Shown here: positions 8,572 through 16,734 of the stretch, in pieces
How positions within the stretch are numbered: the stretch's first letter is position 1
How the letters are laid out: each line of letters begins with the position of its first letter
From: an uncultured Coriobacteriaceae bacterium
GTDB lineage: Bacteria; Actinomycetota; Coriobacteriia; Coriobacteriales; QAMH01
Assembly (NCBI GenBank): GCA_900544245.1
Contig: UQUH01000009.1
Location: 1-48,162, forward strand
Direction of reading: 5' to 3'
DNA: 48,162 bases
The notes under the pieces: model-generated
Told to the model about the DNA's origin: nothing
The model's input: the letters and a program-made list of their open reading frames with translations, nothing else
The model's database searches: none
Program-made: the position numbers and the translations under genes

Positions 8572-8778
8572 CTAAGACGGCTGGCCCGGCGCGGCGGGTG
8601 CGCCCGGTGCCGCGGGAGCTCCGGGAGCGGCGGGGGCACCAGGTGCCGCGGGCGCTCCGGGTGCGCCGGGGGCTCCGGGGGCACCGGGGGCGCCAGGGGC
8701 TGCGGCATCCTCGGGATCTCCGGGAACGAAATAGGGGTTGTCACCTTCGGACTCAAAGCTTGCGGGTCTGAAACACAT
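8572..8778 (-). CDS. Small Met-Cys protein with collagen-like Gly-Ala-Pro repeats (MCFRP protein)
   Basis: 68 residues: a short head beginning MCFRPASFESEG with a single cysteine at position 2, an acidic NPYFVPGDPED segment, then about 40 residues of Gly-Ala-Pro and Ala-Ala-Pro repeats. Start chosen at the ATG preceded by AAAGGAGAG; the frame stays open far upstream, but that reading is unsupported. It is the first gene of the run leading into molybdoenzyme 1 and parallels the Met-Cys protein at 842-1120, which precedes molybdoenzyme 3. The repeat tail should be extended and unstructured. It could be a spacer or scaffold, or C2 could hold a metal or cluster; there is no direct evidence of function. 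Confidence 0.65.
   Translation of the reverse strand: MCFRPASFESEGDNPYFVPGDPEDAAAPGAPGAPGAPGAPGAPAAPGAPAAPGAPAAPGAPAAPGQPS
8578..8706 (-). repeat. Tandem codon repeat encoding Gly-Ala-Pro / Ala-Ala-Pro
   Basis: Very GC-rich imperfect tandem repeat with 9- to 15-base units inside the MCFRP gene. Copy number could vary by slippage, which would change tail length without breaking the frame. Confidence 0.7.
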
Positions 8779-9112
8779 ACACGTCTCTCCTTTCAAAAGA
8801 GGCGGGGGGGGCTCCGCCGCGCCGGGCGCACCCCGTCCTTCGTGCCGTTGTGCGAGGAAGGCGGTCCAGTGAGCCAGGACACGTTCCCAGCTCGAATTTG
8901 CAATTGCCGTCGAGGGAACACGGCACATGCAAAAATTACGGTTCCGAGACGCAAGTTGAGAATCGTACATGGGTGCGGAAATCATGGTCCCCCCTGCGAA
9001 ATCCCCTCGTACTCCACGGCTGATGTCGGTTATAGACAAGGCCGTGAGCGGGTGATTTACATGAACGATCTCGGATTCCGTTCCAGTTACACAAAGGACA
9101 AAGAACGCGCGA
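8779..9112. other. Intergenic region upstream of the molybdoenzyme operon
   Basis: About 330 bases between the MFS gene and the MCFRP gene. No convincing protein or RNA gene. It should carry the operon promoter and operator on the minus strand; a TATAAC hexamer lies near 9030 but no good -35 pairs with it. The segment next to the MCFRP ribosome site contains a run of eight G (about 8813-8820). Confidence 0.45.
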
Positions 9113-9144
9113 ATGGGGTGGCCGCCCCAAGCGGCGCACCCCAT
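9113..9144 (-). terminator. Stem-loop terminator after MFS gene 1
   Basis: ATGGGGTG (9113-9120) pairs with CACCCCAT (9137-9144), and GCCGC with GCGGC inside, leaving a CCCAA loop and one bulged G. It lies 15 bases after the MFS stop codon. The following bases are only moderately T-rich. Confidence 0.6.
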
Positions 9145-9159
9145 CGCACGCGAAGCAAA

Positions 9160-10398
9160 CTAGAGCTTGAGCTTCTTCTGGACGCCAAAGGCGAAGTAGA
9201 TGATGAGGCAGATGATGTACAGGGGCACCATGCCGATGAGGGAGCCCATGCTCCAACCCCACATGACGATCGCGTTGCCGATGATGAGCGCGCCGATGGT
9301 CATGCCGATGTTCTGCGTGAACGCCATGAAGGCATTAGCCGCGGGGATATCGGCATCCTCGACCGTGTTGGGCGTGAACTGCCACAGGATGGAGGGCACG
9401 GCGCCGCCGACGATACCGGCAAGGATGGACAGCGGATAGTAGAGCATCGGGTCTTTAAGCTGGAAGACCAGGGCGGTGTAGATGACCGCGACGAACAGGC
9501 CGACGAGCAGGACCCAGCGATGGTTGTTCCACTTCTGGGTAATCCAGCCGGAAATGGGCGGCGTGAGAGCACCCATCAAGCCGAACAACGAGAAGATGGC
9601 GTTTGCCAGAACGAGTGACGCATCGAGCTGCGTCGTAAGGTACTGGACGATGAAGCCGTTGATTGCCATGAACGCGGCCTCGTCGAACAGGAAGATGAGG
9701 GCGAGCGCCCACAGCATCGGGCTCTTCAGAGCGCGGCTGATGCTCGCCTTCTTGGTACCCGTAGGATCCTCCTCGTTCTCGACCTTGTCGAGGTCGAGCG
9801 GCCTGCGATAGAACAGGATGAACAGGATGCCGACGACGAGGTCGTAGACCGCGGTACCCCACCAGATGCCCGCCATGTCGACGCCCATGGACTCGTTGAG
9901 CCAGCCGAAGAGAATCGGGCAGACGCACATGCAGACGGCAACCCACATCGACCAGATGGACAGCGGAAGCGAGCGCTTCTTGGGCGAGAACCACGGGCCG
10001 ATTGACGATGCGCCAACGACGCCCATGATGCCGAACGACGCACCCTCGATAACGCGGCTGACGACGAAGACCGTGAGGTTGGTACCGGCCATGGCGCCCA
10101 TAATGGAGCCGATGATGCCGCAGCCGACGGCGATGGCGACGGACCCCTTCATGCCGAGCTTGTTAACCAAGCCCGTGGTGGGGAACGCCATGATGAAGCC
10201 CATGATGTAGAAAGACGCGACGATCAGACCGAAGGTTGCCTCGTTGATCTGGAAGTTCATGCAGACAATTGGTGCGAGCGAAATCGCCTTGGCCATGTTG
10301 GAGCCCGGAACGAAGCCCACCAACATGGTGAACAGCACGACTACCCACCCATAGCTGCCGTCTATGCACTTGGACTTATCAAGTGATTGATCAGACAT
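9160..10398 (-). CDS. MFS transporter (first)
   Basis: 412 residues, about 12 membrane helices, with the MFS cytoplasmic loop and GIWWGTAVYDLVVGILFILFY followed by a charged central loop (RRPLDLDKVENEEDP). Start is the ATG directly after a strong AGGAGGAG ribosome site; the longer upstream reading has none. It resembles the anion/organic-acid carriers found beside soluble molybdoenzymes in Eggerthellaceae and could import the substrate or export the product of the enzymes encoded downstream on the same strand. A hairpin separates it from the enzyme operon, so it may be transcribed alone. Direction and substrate cannot be read from sequence. Confidence 0.9.
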   Translation of the reverse strand: MSDQSLDKSKCIDGSYGWVVVLFTMLVGFVPGSNMAKAISLAPIVCMNFQINEATFGLIVASFYIMGFIMAFPTTGLVNKLGMKGSVAIAVGCGIIGSIMGAMAGTNLTVFVVSRVIEGASFGIMGVVGASSIGPWFSPKKRSLPLSIWSMWVAVCMCVCPILFGWLNESMGVDMAGIWWGTAVYDLVVGILFILFYRRPLDLDKVENEEDPTGTKKASISRALKSPMLWALALIFLFDEAAFMAINGFIVQYLTTQLDASLVLANAIFSLFGLMGALTPPISGWITQKWNNHRWVLLVGLFVAVIYTALVFQLKDPMLYYPLSILAGIVGGAVPSILWQFTPNTVEDADIPAANAFMAFTQNIGMTIGALIIGNAIVMWGWSMGSLIGMVPLYIICLIIYFAFGVQKKLKL

Positions 10399-10634
10399 AA
10401 CTCCTCCTCTTCTATCGATTACCACATTCCCTCCCCAACCGACACCCCTTTGGGACATCGGTCGCTCCGAGCCGCACAACCCGGAGTCGAATGCGTGCGT
10501 GTGGGCGCACGTCTCCGTGGGTAAAATTGTCCTGGGTTTATTTCCGGGCGAGAATTGGCCGCAAATGTGGAAATTCTGTGAGAGGTTCGGAAAGCTCCCG
10601 GTCAAAGCATCGAACCTGAAGTATGAGGTGTTTC

Positions 10635-10655
10635 GACCCCTCTGTCAGAGAGGTC
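10635..10655 (-). terminator. Weak stem-loop after the LuxR-type gene
   Basis: GACC(CC)TCT / AGAGGTC arms around CTGTC, 11 bases past the regulator's stop; a short bulged stem without a T-run, so termination is uncertain. Confidence 0.35.
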
Positions 10656-10666
10656 TGGGGACGAGC

Positions 10667-12196
10667 TCAGCTCTTCTCCTGATCCGTCTCATCCCGCTCC
10701 ACGGGCTCATCGGAAACGCCGAAATCGATGAACTCAATGTCCTCGACAAAGTCGAGCAGCTCTTGACGGGAGTGGATGCCGAACTTGCGATAGATGTTAT
10801 ATATGTGCGTCTTCGCAGTTGACTGTGAGATGTAAAAGGTGTCCATGATGTACTTGGCGTCGCGTCCCCTGAGCAAGATGGGAAGAATCTCGCGCTCGCG
10901 CGGCGAGAGATGATACTGCTCGCACACCGCATCGATCTTCTGATGCCATTGGGCCTTGCGACGTCCCGTGCGTTCGATATGCGCAGTCACCTCGTCATCA
11001 ACCGGTTCTTCGATGATGGGCTCGAAAGGATAGATCTGATAGTTGACGTTTATCTGCATCCACGCGCAGATTACCGCGACCACGATGCAGAGCATGAGCG
11101 TCGCGTCGACGTCACCGACCAACTGCGCCAGGAATGGAAACAGCGAGAAGAGTAATCCTCCCACACCCATGCCCGCGAAGAATACCGAGCACTCCTTGCC
11201 AATGAGCCACATGGCGGCGATGAGGTTGAAGCGCACGGTCTCAACGATCGCATCGAGGATGGTCAACGTCTCCAAGATGACAAAGCAGCTATAACATGCG
11301 AGAAGCACGAGCTTCACCTCATCGGGAACGAGCACGAGCGGCAAGAGCAGTACCACGGAGGCGAGCGCCATGCTCTTTCTGAGCGCGTCCTTCGAACCGC
11401 GTTCGTTTACCTGTCGCATGATCAGGGAAAGCAGACCCGCGATGGCAAAGGCGAGGCCGAGCGCCACGTTCGACATCTCGATGCCGAAGGGCAGCGGGTT
11501 GAAGAACAGAAACGCGGCGATCATGAAGCCGACGAGAAAGAGCGTGTGCACGTTTCCCTTGACCTTGATGCTACGGGCCTTTGAATCCGCGGCACTTATG
11601 AGCTCACCGAAATCGTAGTGGCGTCGGACGAAGAGCAATGCGACGACGATCGTGACGAGCACCATGACCGAGAGCACGATTGTGTCGTAGGGAGCGGGAA
11701 CGTTGACGATAATCATCATCAAGACGCCGGGGTATAGAAAGGCCGTGTCCACGACGAGCATGAGGGCCTTTCGGGCAAGGGCAGCCAGAAAGCGCCCGTA
11801 GAGTATGAGGGTGTCGGCGAGACCGAGTGCCGCGGCGATGGCCGTGACGTAATCGATACCCAGAAACATGCCTATGACCGAGACCAGGAAACAGAGCGCG
11901 TGCCCGCATACGTAGACCACGCGCGGCAGGTTCGCCGAAATGACATCCGTCTTGAGCTGGACGATCTTGAAGAACAGCGCCGCGACGACTGCCGACGCGA
12001 CGAGCATGGTCGCCGCTTGGAAGATGGATTGCGCATGGGATATGGAACCGACGAGCAGCAGTATGGCATTGCCGATCGACAGGCTGAATCCAAGGATGCC
12101 GTCAATCAGCACCGCCTCGAAATCGGCCTCGTTTCCACCGATGGGCTTGCGATTGGCCTGGATGTCACCGTCGGCGTCCGATTGTGCCTCGTTCAT
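10667..12196 (-). CDS. Membrane-bound LuxR-family transcriptional regulator
   Basis: 509 residues. About residues 25-400 form a hydrophobic multi-span region (roughly 10-12 helices). A linker rich in charged residues follows, then a LuxR/GerE DNA-binding helix-turn-helix at about 435-490 (LSPREREILPILLRGRDAKYI and SQSTAKTHIYNIYRKFGIHSR segments). This architecture is an expanded family in Eggerthellaceae, where members have been shown to sense phenolic compounds and switch on neighbouring enzyme genes. It lies between two MFS genes on the same strand as the molybdoenzyme operon, so it is the likely local regulator. The inducer is unknown. The ATG at 12196 follows a purine-poor leader; no strong ribosome site is visible. 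Confidence 0.92.
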   Translation of the reverse strand: MNEAQSDADGDIQANRKPIGGNEADFEAVLIDGILGFSLSIGNAILLLVGSISHAQSIFQAATMLVASAVVAALFFKIVQLKTDVISANLPRVVYVCGHALCFLVSVIGMFLGIDYVTAIAAALGLADTLILYGRFLAALARKALMLVVDTAFLYPGVLMMIIVNVPAPYDTIVLSVMVLVTIVVALLFVRRHYDFGELISAADSKARSIKVKGNVHTLFLVGFMIAAFLFFNPLPFGIEMSNVALGLAFAIAGLLSLIMRQVNERGSKDALRKSMALASVVLLLPLVLVPDEVKLVLLACYSCFVILETLTILDAIVETVRFNLIAAMWLIGKECSVFFAGMGVGGLLFSLFPFLAQLVGDVDATLMLCIVVAVICAWMQINVNYQIYPFEPIIEEPVDDEVTAHIERTGRRKAQWHQKIDAVCEQYHLSPREREILPILLRGRDAKYIMDTFYISQSTAKTHIYNIYRKFGIHSRQELLDFVEDIEFIDFGVSDEPVERDETDQEKS

Positions 12197-12497
12197 GATA
12201 CGCCCCCTTGCTTCGCGCAGCGCGCGTTGCGCGTTGCGAGAGCCCCCTCCCCCGAGGAAAGCATCTGAATCTAGAGCATCTGCGGTTGCGGGCGCTACCC
12301 ACGCGGGCTACCGCGAATTCTCCTACCAAAGGACGGCAAGACGCGAATGACACGCGGGCACAGGCCCAACCCCCAATGCCAATATATCGTCTGCAAAAAG
12401 GCGAAACCATCGTACAAAAAGTATGACGCACATGATACACGCAACGAACACGCAGGCCAAAGTGGGGGCGGCAGCGTATGAGGCCGGCCACACGCCC
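12197..12497. other. Intergenic region upstream of the LuxR-type gene
   Basis: About 300 bases between the LuxR start and the second MFS stop. No gene seen. A TATATT hexamer on the minus strand near 12378-12383 could be a -10 element but lacks a well-spaced -35. The segment 12400-12440 is locally AT-richer and may be the control region. Confidence 0.4.
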
Positions 12498-13745
12498 CTA
12501 GCGGAGCTTGCAGATGGCGATAAGGGCGGTACCCGCAAAGCCCAGGACCATGAGCGCGATTCCGGCAAACCACCACTCGGTCAACTGCGGACCGAGCAAC
12601 ATCTGCACGAAGAAGGTGCCGAGGAACTGGCCAACTCCCTGGAAGGTGACGAGGACGCCCATTCCCACGGACGCGAGTTCGGGACTCGGCAGCAATTTGG
12701 TGAAACCCGAAAGGTACTGGCCAATGCCACCCATGCCGAGTAACCCCATCGCGATGACACCGACCCAGAGCAACGGCCCCGTCTGGGTATAGAGCAGAAA
12801 CGTGCATGGGCCCATGACGAACATGGCGATGATGAGCAGCGGCTTGTTGCGGCCGATCTTGTCCGAAATCACGCCGAACAGCGGCGAGGATATGATCGAA
12901 AGCAACATGGGAGCCGTGCTTATGATGCCGGACAGCGTCGCGTCGAAACCCTGCATCTGCAGAATGGTCGGCACGAACGCCAGGATAGCGAGCATGCAGA
13001 TGTTGTAGACGACGAACGCCCCGAAGAACAGGAACATGTCCTTGGAGAAGATGTCACGATAACGTGGTTTCCGAGCAGGTTGCGTCACCGCGTCTTGCGC
13101 CTCCACGGCAACGGGCATCTGCGCCGGCTTGCGGATGAAGACGAGCACGAGCACGGCAGCCACTGCCGTGACGACGGCAAATGCAATCCATAGGCCGTCG
13201 AAGCCCCACATGCCGAAGACGGTCGGGGTGAGCACCGCCGCGACGGTTGACCCCAGGCAGCCCCATATGCCCCATATGCCCATAGACGTTCCCACCTTGT
13301 CCGGGCTCACGTTCTGCTGAACGATGATGGGGCCGCACGTCGTGAGGATGGTGAGAGCCGCACCCTCGACGGCACGCGATGCGATGAGCATGGGACTCGT
13401 ATCGGACGCGAGACCGATGAGGGAACCCGCGATGGCGATGCCGCATGCGATGATCAACATGCGCTTGGCCCCGAAGCGCTGAGCGAGCGCGCCAGCCGGC
13501 AACGCAACGAAGATGCTCACGAGCGTGAAGATCGACATGAGCCAGGAGGCCGTTGACGCATCCATCGAAAACAGCCCCATGAGATTTGTCATGATGGTGG
13601 GGACCTTGTACTGGATCATCGCCACCGAAATGCCCGATATGAGCAGCACGATTCCCACAAGCACGGGATTCTGATACCTGCGTCCGTCCTGCGGTGTCCC
13701 TTCTTTCATAATGGTACCAGTAGATTTTGCGTTGTCCTGAGCCAC
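12498..13745 (-). CDS. MFS transporter (second)
   Basis: 415 residues, about 12 membrane helices; the loop between helices 2 and 3 reads GALAQRFGAKRM, the usual MFS signature. Start chosen at the GTG behind GGGAAGGAA; a TTG eleven codons upstream is possible but has no ribosome site. It is not a close copy of the first MFS protein and lacks its long charged central loop. It is divergent from the small acidic-peptide gene at 13989. Context with the TM-LuxR regulator and molybdoenzymes suggests carriage of a small organic solute or drug-like compound. Confidence 0.9.
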   Translation of the reverse strand: MAQDNAKSTGTIMKEGTPQDGRRYQNPVLVGIVLLISGISVAMIQYKVPTIMTNLMGLFSMDASTASWLMSIFTLVSIFVALPAGALAQRFGAKRMLIIACGIAIAGSLIGLASDTSPMLIASRAVEGAALTILTTCGPIIVQQNVSPDKVGTSMGIWGIWGCLGSTVAAVLTPTVFGMWGFDGLWIAFAVVTAVAAVLVLVFIRKPAQMPVAVEAQDAVTQPARKPRYRDIFSKDMFLFFGAFVVYNICMLAILAFVPTILQMQGFDATLSGIISTAPMLLSIISSPLFGVISDKIGRNKPLLIIAMFVMGPCTFLLYTQTGPLLWVGVIAMGLLGMGGIGQYLSGFTKLLPSPELASVGMGVLVTFQGVGQFLGTFFVQMLLGPQLTEWWFAGIALMVLGFAGTALIAICKLR

Positions 13746-13828
13746 GGGGTTCCTTCCCTTCTTCTGCCATTGGAGCAAACCCTATCGTCTCGTTGCGCGG
13801 CGAGCTATCGAGCGGGGAGTTTGATAGC

Positions 13829-13858
13829 TTGTATCCAATCTCATACCTTTCATACGAT
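13829..13858 (+). promoter_or_regulatory. Candidate promoter for the 55-residue peptide gene
   Basis: TTGTAT and TACGAT hexamers with an 18-base spacer, about 130 bases before the peptide ATG. Pattern match only. Confidence 0.3.
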
Positions 13859-13988
13859 AGGCAGGCGATGAGCGGGGAACTACCATCTGATGGACGCCGG
13901 AATTTCATACGCGGCGCCTTCCCATGGGTTATGAGACGGCGTTCGCAGGAGTCCGGCAGCCTTGCATTCAATGAAGAGGAGAGGAACC

Positions 13989-14156
13989 ATGGCTGACGAG
14001 AAGATTACCGAAGAGAGCGTAGAGGTCGATGAGATCGAGGCTCCCGTGAGCGCAATCTGCAACAACGCAGAAGAGCTCGCCGCCGACCTCGTTGACGACG
14101 ATAGCGAGATCAAGCCCGTCGAGGGATTCTTCCTCACCTCACAGCGCTGGCACTAG
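13989..14156 (+). CDS. 55-residue acidic peptide of unknown function
   Basis: The strongly acidic first 45 residues (MADEKITEESVEVDEIEAPV onward, with one Cys at position 24) change to a short non-acidic end reading GFFLTSQRWH. Start chosen at the ATG right after a strong GAGGAGAGG ribosome site; a reading nine codons longer has none. A perfect hairpin follows 25 bases after the stop, so it is probably a single-gene transcript. The leader/core look is reminiscent of ribosomal-peptide precursors, but no modifying enzyme is adjacent and there is no known cleavage motif. It could also be a small regulator or chaperone-binding peptide. No family recognised. Confidence 0.6.
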   Translation: MADEKITEESVEVDEIEAPVSAICNNAEELAADLVDDDSEIKPVEGFFLTSQRWH

Positions 14157-14181
14157 GCGCAACCGCTCGAAACCGCAGAGC

Positions 14182-14220
14182 AAGACCGGGACAAATGGAC
14201 ACGTCATTTGTCCCGGTCTT
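14182..14220. terminator. Perfect 16-bp inverted repeat
   Basis: Arms 14182-14197 and 14205-14220 (AAGACCGGGACAAATG and its exact complement) with a 7-base loop. It lies between the peptide gene and the FKBP gene. It can act as terminator in the + direction and belongs to the GACA/TGTC-bearing palindromes scattered in this genome. Confidence 0.75.
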
Positions 14221-14248
14221 GCCAATGCTCAACGAAAGGAGCGGCCAT

Positions 14249-14674
14249 ATGGCGCAAAAGGGACAAACCGCGCGCTTCCTGTATCGCGGCAGCTTTCCCG
14301 ACGGTGAGGTCTTTGACGACTGCGAGGGCACCCCGCACGAGATAATCCTTGGCAGACGTCAGGTCATGAAGGCCCTGGAAGATGTCCTGCTCGAAATGGA
14401 GCCGGGCGAGGAACGCACGGTCGAACTCGCGGCGGCAGACGCCTACGGCGAATACGACGAGAGCGCCGTGCAGCACTTCCCCACCTACAAGGTGCCCAAC
14501 GGCGAAAACCTACCCGTTGGCGAATACATCGGATGGACTTCGCCACGTAACATCGAGCCCATTCCGGCAAAGGTGGTGAGCGTGGAAAACCAGGTCGCCA
14601 CCATCGACTTCAACCATCCCCTCGCAGGCAAGGACATCGTCTACTGGGTAAAGCTGCTCGACGTGAGCGACTAG
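14249..14674 (+). CDS. FKBP-type peptidyl-prolyl isomerase, SlyD-like (second)
   Basis: 141 residues. FKBP core with SlyD-type insert: FLYRGSFPDGEVFDDCEG at the start, HEIILGRRQVMKALEDVLLE, DAYGEYDE, and the C-terminal IDFNHPLAGKDIVYWVKLLD strand. It lacks the metal-binding His tail. Start is the ATG behind AAAGGAG; a longer reading would run through the upstream hairpin. It is related to the FKBP at 1133-1576 but not a close copy. It lies convergent to the trigger-factor-like gene, with a shared terminator. A folding catalyst, possibly linked to the metalloenzymes nearby. Confidence 0.87.
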   Translation: MAQKGQTARFLYRGSFPDGEVFDDCEGTPHEIILGRRQVMKALEDVLLEMEPGEERTVELAAADAYGEYDESAVQHFPTYKVPNGENLPVGEYIGWTSPRNIEPIPAKVVSVENQVATIDFNHPLAGKDIVYWVKLLDVSD

Positions 14675-14707
14675 GCCCTTCATCCCCCGTGTCCTTTGCC
14701 ATACATG

Positions 14708-14754
14708 AAGGCACCGGAAAGACCGCTTCTGCCCAATGGTCTTTCCGGTGCCTT
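14708..14754. terminator. Bidirectional terminator
   Basis: A perfect 17-bp inverted repeat (arms 14708-14724 and 14738-14754) between the convergent FKBP and trigger-factor-like genes. On each strand the arm ends in a short T-run. Confidence 0.85.
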
Positions 14755-14773
14755 TGCACTGTGTATGTCGGCG

Positions 14774-16078
14774 CTATGCCTGCGGCTGCTCCTGAATGGT
14801 GACCTTGGCCTGCTCGGCCGCCCATTTGTTCGCCTTCAGTCGCTCGGCGGACTCGCGCAGGACGAAGCCCTTGCCCTCGTTCTCGACCTGTTGGCGCACT
14901 TGTTTGGGATTGGCGTTGGGCGCCATCATGTGACACGCCTCGTTGATATCATCTTCGGAAATCCCGAGCTTGGCATGACGGAAGACCGCGTCGAGCGCGT
15001 AGCCCTGGACGACCATCTCGCGCGTCTGCAGCATAAGCATCATGTTGATCTGCTGCTCGCCGCCGTTCTGGTTCACGTAGTCCTCCCAGAACATGCCCTG
15101 CTGCTGCAGGCCAATGCGAATGTTTCGCATGAGATTGTCACGTGCGTTCTCGTACACTTCGTCGGCGATCTTGCCCTCGAAGCGCTCGCCCAGTGCGCTG
15201 GCGACGACCTGGCGCTTGTACGCCTCGTACTGCTCGAAGTCGCGATGCTCGATGCTGCCGCGAATCTCGGCGCGTAGGTCATCGAGGCTCTTGTACATGG
15301 GAAGGTTCTTGGCGAGCCATTCGTCGTCGACGGTGGGGACGACCGGCTTCTGAATCTCCTTGAGCGTCACCTCGCAGTCGAACTTCTGTGTGATCTCGTT
15401 GTAGTTCTCGTCGACGCTCGGTCCCTCGAAGACAAATTTGCGCGTCTCGCCCGGCTCCATGCCAAAGATGTGGGCGTCGAAGTCGGAGGGCATGTACCCT
15501 TCGCCCGCGACGTACGTACGCCCGTCGGTGGTGAGGCCGGTAAGCTCCTTGCCGTCTTCGTAGCATTTGATCGCCACGAGACACGCATCGCCTTTCTCGA
15601 GCGGCTTGGGATCGGCAGTGACGTACGTGGTGTTGCGGTCGGCAAGCTGGGCAATCTGCGCGTCGACCTCGGCCTCGTTGATGGCAAACGGGGGAAGCGT
15701 AATCTCGACGGGATCGTACGAGGTGAGCTCGTATTCTGGCTTGGGGCTGACCTCCAGGGTGAAGCTGAAATCCTGATTGCGCTTGAGAGCCGTGCTTGGC
15801 GTGGGACGTGGCGGAAACGCGGGAACAATGCCGCTCTTGTCGATGGCCATGGGAGCGAGCGCCTCGAGGGCGTTTGCCTCGATGATGGAATCGAGGTTCT
15901 TGATACCCATCTTTTCCTCGGCGATTTGCTCGATGGTCTTGCCGGGCTCGGGATTGATGCCCATGGAGTTGGCGAAGTCGAGCTCCGCGAGTGCGAACGC
16001 TTTGTTGACGTCATCGGCACTGGCGGTGACTTCGAGGATGACCTTGCCATCCGCCTTCTTGATCTTGCTGGTCTTCAT
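14774..16078 (-). CDS. Trigger-factor-like chaperone, atypical N-terminus
   Basis: 434 residues with the three-part trigger factor layout: N-terminal domain (1-125), an FKBP-like domain (about 145-245, with KGDACLVAIKCYEDGKEL and GMEPGETRKFVFEGP) and a helical C-terminal domain (VDDEWLAKNLPMYKSLDDLR onward). The ribosome-docking signature GFRxGxxP expected near residues 43-50 is absent; that position reads MGINPEPGKT. It also stands alone, not upstream of clpP/clpX where the housekeeping tig gene normally lies. It is therefore probably a second, specialised copy working off the ribosome. Start is the ATG at MKTSKIKK, with only a weak ribosome site. Confidence 0.85.
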   Translation of the reverse strand: MKTSKIKKADGKVILEVTASADDVNKAFALAELDFANSMGINPEPGKTIEQIAEEKMGIKNLDSIIEANALEALAPMAIDKSGIVPAFPPRPTPSTALKRNQDFSFTLEVSPKPEYELTSYDPVEITLPPFAINEAEVDAQIAQLADRNTTYVTADPKPLEKGDACLVAIKCYEDGKELTGLTTDGRTYVAGEGYMPSDFDAHIFGMEPGETRKFVFEGPSVDENYNEITQKFDCEVTLKEIQKPVVPTVDDEWLAKNLPMYKSLDDLRAEIRGSIEHRDFEQYEAYKRQVVASALGERFEGKIADEVYENARDNLMRNIRIGLQQQGMFWEDYVNQNGGEQQINMMLMLQTREMVVQGYALDAVFRHAKLGISEDDINEACHMMAPNANPKQVRQQVENEGKGFVLRESAERLKANKWAAEQAKVTIQEQPQA

Positions 16079-16238
16079 GAGGTGAACCCACTTCCGCTCT
16101 CGTGTCCGCGCAGCGTCATGAGCGCGGAATGGCTGGCCACTGCGTGGCGTACGCACCCACTATATGCCGAACTGAATAAAGTTTGAGCGGAATGCGGGGT
16201 CTGTCCCCATTTTGTTACGCAGGATGGGGCGTTTCGCG

Positions 16239-16670
16239 CTAGGCGTCCTTCTTGGAAACGAGGAGCAGGATGCCACCCACGAGGCTCACAAAGATGAGCG
16301 TGCACACACCGAAGGCCGTCGTGTTGGGCCTGCGGCCCTTGTAGATTCCCCAGGCGCACACCGTCATCGGGACCATCCAGGCAAGCGGAATGAGCATCCA
16401 GCCCGCCGTCACGGTGGAGATGACGCAGAATACGAAGGCGATGAGACGCAGCGTGGAATCCTGCGAGTCCATGCCATATGCGGGCCTGCCGTTTTCGATG
16501 ATCTGGGCCTCGTACACGGTCTCGTCGCAGGATTGGGCACCCTGGCCGGTGCCCGGGGCGCTCGACGGGCTATCCGCATAATCATCGGTCCACTGGCTTC
16601 CGTCCCAGTAACGAAGCTTCGACGGGTCTCCCGATGGGTCCGGATACCATCCGGCGCGCGATTCACTCAT
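16239..16670 (-). CDS. DUF2510 membrane protein
   Basis: 143 residues. The N-terminus carries a DUF2510 motif (GWYPDPSGDPSKLRYWDGSQWT, residues 7-28 region), common in actinobacterial membrane proteins. A low-complexity Ser/Gly/Pro linker follows, then two or three hydrophobic segments (about 75-97, 98-112, 118-138) and a short Lys/Asp end. No enzymatic motif. Divided from trigger-factor-like gene by about 160 bases. Role unknown; members are often presumed to be envelope-associated. Confidence 0.8.
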   Translation of the reverse strand: MSESRAGWYPDPSGDPSKLRYWDGSQWTDDYADSPSSAPGTGQGAQSCDETVYEAQIIENGRPAYGMDSQDSTLRLIAFVFCVISTVTAGWMLIPLAWMVPMTVCAWGIYKGRRPNTTAFGVCTLIFVSLVGGILLLVSKKDA

Positions 16671-16734
16671 GTGCTCTCCTTGTGCAGGCGTTGTCTATGA
16701 TCGCAAGTATAGGGCATTGCCTCGCGAGAACCGC

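Noticed and set aside
8578..8706. CRISPR-like repeats
   Set aside because: Codon-level Gly-Ala-Pro repeats without spacers.
6039..8771. A 910-codon open frame opposite the first molybdoenzyme and FeS genes
   Set aside because: Same cause; the minus-strand genes have clear motifs and ribosome sites.
8572..9144. A 190-residue version of the MCFRP protein
   Set aside because: The extension has no ribosome site and unlikely composition; AAAGGAGAG supports the short form.
13989..14156. Mycofactocin- or PQQ-type precursor peptide
   Set aside because: The C-terminal residues do not match either family and no partner enzyme is adjacent.
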